In this document: in pieces, positions 63,546 through 64,000 of the stretch
How positions within the stretch are numbered: position 1 is the stretch's first letter
Layout of the letters: each line of letters opens with the position of its first letter
Assembly (NCBI RefSeq): GCF_029227915.1
Contig: NC_079881.1
Location: 31,783,501-31,847,500, forward strand
DNA from: Hydractinia symbiolongicarpus
Taxonomy: Eukaryota; Cnidaria; Hydrozoa; Anthoathecata; Hydractiniidae
DNA length: 64,000 nucleotides
Direction: 5' to 3'
The notes under the pieces: model-generated
Told to the model about the DNA's origin: nothing
The model's input: the letters and a program-made list of their open reading frames with translations, nothing else
The model's database searches: none
Position numbers and translations under genes: made by a program

Positions 63546-64000
63546 TCAAATTAAGAAGAATGTTATTTCTTGGAGTCCAATTGTCTCACTTTCACATTTT
63601 AAAGGTCACAGTCCATAATCAGTTCAATTAAGTCCCACAGTCAATCGTTTCATTGTTAAAAGCGATGCAACCTAGTAATATCCGAAAAATATCGCCTAAT
63701 ACATGTTGGTACGAATATGTGACCCAACCGTTATAACTCAAACGGACTGACACCGTTAGAAAGTCAATGAAACGTAGTTTTTGAAACTGTCGCTATTTCT
63801 TCAGCGCACGATAACGGCTAGGATTGGTCCTACAGTAAAAATTGACTTATTTATCTAAATTTTTAAATGAAGCGCTACCACAGCGCACAGTGTAACCGCT
63901 GAGTTTCGGCAATCATGTCAAATTAAGGAGAATGTTATTTCTTGGAGTCCAATTTTCTCATTTATCACATTTATCAGGTCACAGTCCAAAGTTAGTTCAG
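63546..64000 (+). repeat. Array tail, not a third 12-mer copy
   Basis: After 63,545 the sequence does not continue as 59,078 does. It has CACATTTTAAAGG, AATATCCGAAAAATATC and CTAATACATG and resembles 46,910-47,100, then a CGATAACGGCTAGGATTGG monomer with AAGGAGAATG. The window ends mid-monomer. Confidence 0.75.

Larger units (their letters stand above)
1..64000 (+). repeat. Satellite DNA array, ~373-bp monomer, head to tail
   Basis: The GC-rich box beginning CAGCGCGCG recurs at 371, 744, 1867, 5371, 6494, 7987, 37,479, 37,852 and throughout, at steps of 373 bp or multiples of it, giving about 170 monomers. Every copy I followed is in the same orientation and I found no inverted copy. No stretch longer than roughly 20 bp falls outside the monomer. 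Both window edges lie inside monomers, so the array continues on both sides. No reading frame is maintained across monomers. A length near 373 bp is about two nucleosome repeats, common for satellites; a role in centromeric or pericentromeric heterochromatin is an inference. I do not recognise the family. Confidence 0.98.

Noticed and set aside
1-64000. CRISPR array
   Set aside because: The repeating unit is 373 bp with no alternation of short identical repeats and unique spacers; variation is spread through the unit.
1-64000. CENP-B box
   Set aside because: I looked for TTCG-N4-A-N2-CGGG on both strands in representative monomers. TTCGTTTCATTG and AAACGG segments give only partial matches.
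1-64000. rDNA spacer, histone cluster or other tandem gene family
   Set aside because: No rRNA, 5S, histone or snRNA sequence occurs anywhere, and the unit is too short and too stop-rich to hold a gene.
1-64000. Inverted monomers or palindromic arms
   Set aside because: Every GC box, hairpin flank and 3' cluster I checked along the window reads in the plus orientation.

Overview
The whole window is one tandem repeat. I see no protein-coding gene, RNA gene, transposon or unique-sequence island in it. It is a head-to-tail array of a satellite monomer of about 373 bp, starting and ending mid-array, with roughly 170 copies all on the same strand. A uniform satellite with layered higher-order repeats points to a eukaryotic genome and to heterochromatin (centromeric, pericentromeric or subtelomeric), resolved by long reads. 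I do not recognise the family and cannot name the taxon. One monomer-length sample (40,081-40,440) counts to about 38% GC, with CpG not depleted.

Each monomer has a GC-rich box (AGCGCGCGATAACGG), an A/T-rich stretch, a short hairpin (GCGCT-ACCAC-AGCGC), a fast-changing T/A-rich middle with a 9-bp tandem (CATTTATCA twice), an inverted repeat (GTTGG/CCAAC), and a cluster of CCGTT/AACGG cores that match the Myb recognition core YAAC(G/T)G.

Layout by subfamily: 1-9,107 holds trimer/tetramer mixtures, with a rearranged monomer at 1,867-2,387. 9,108-14,729 is a mosaic, followed by a pentamer duplicated in tandem (14,730-18,562). 18,563-25,154 is a second subfamily, including an alternating A/B dimer block. 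25,155-31,632 is mostly first-subfamily DNA interleaved into it. 31,633-36,360 returns to the second subfamily and contains long blocks shared with 23-27 kb. 36,361-43,075 is a third, more homogeneous subfamily. 43,076-64,000 is a fourth, with 46-bp-deleted monomers and ending in a 4,468-bp twelve-monomer unit present twice in tandem (54,610-59,077 and 59,078-63,545) without a difference at any place I compared.

The array reads as a record of repeated unequal exchange or amplification at several scales (2-, 3-, 4-, 5-, 8- and 12-monomer steps). Nearly all offsets between similar blocks are whole numbers of monomers, after allowing for small indels. Block boundaries are read by eye and are good to about 20 bp unless stated otherwise.
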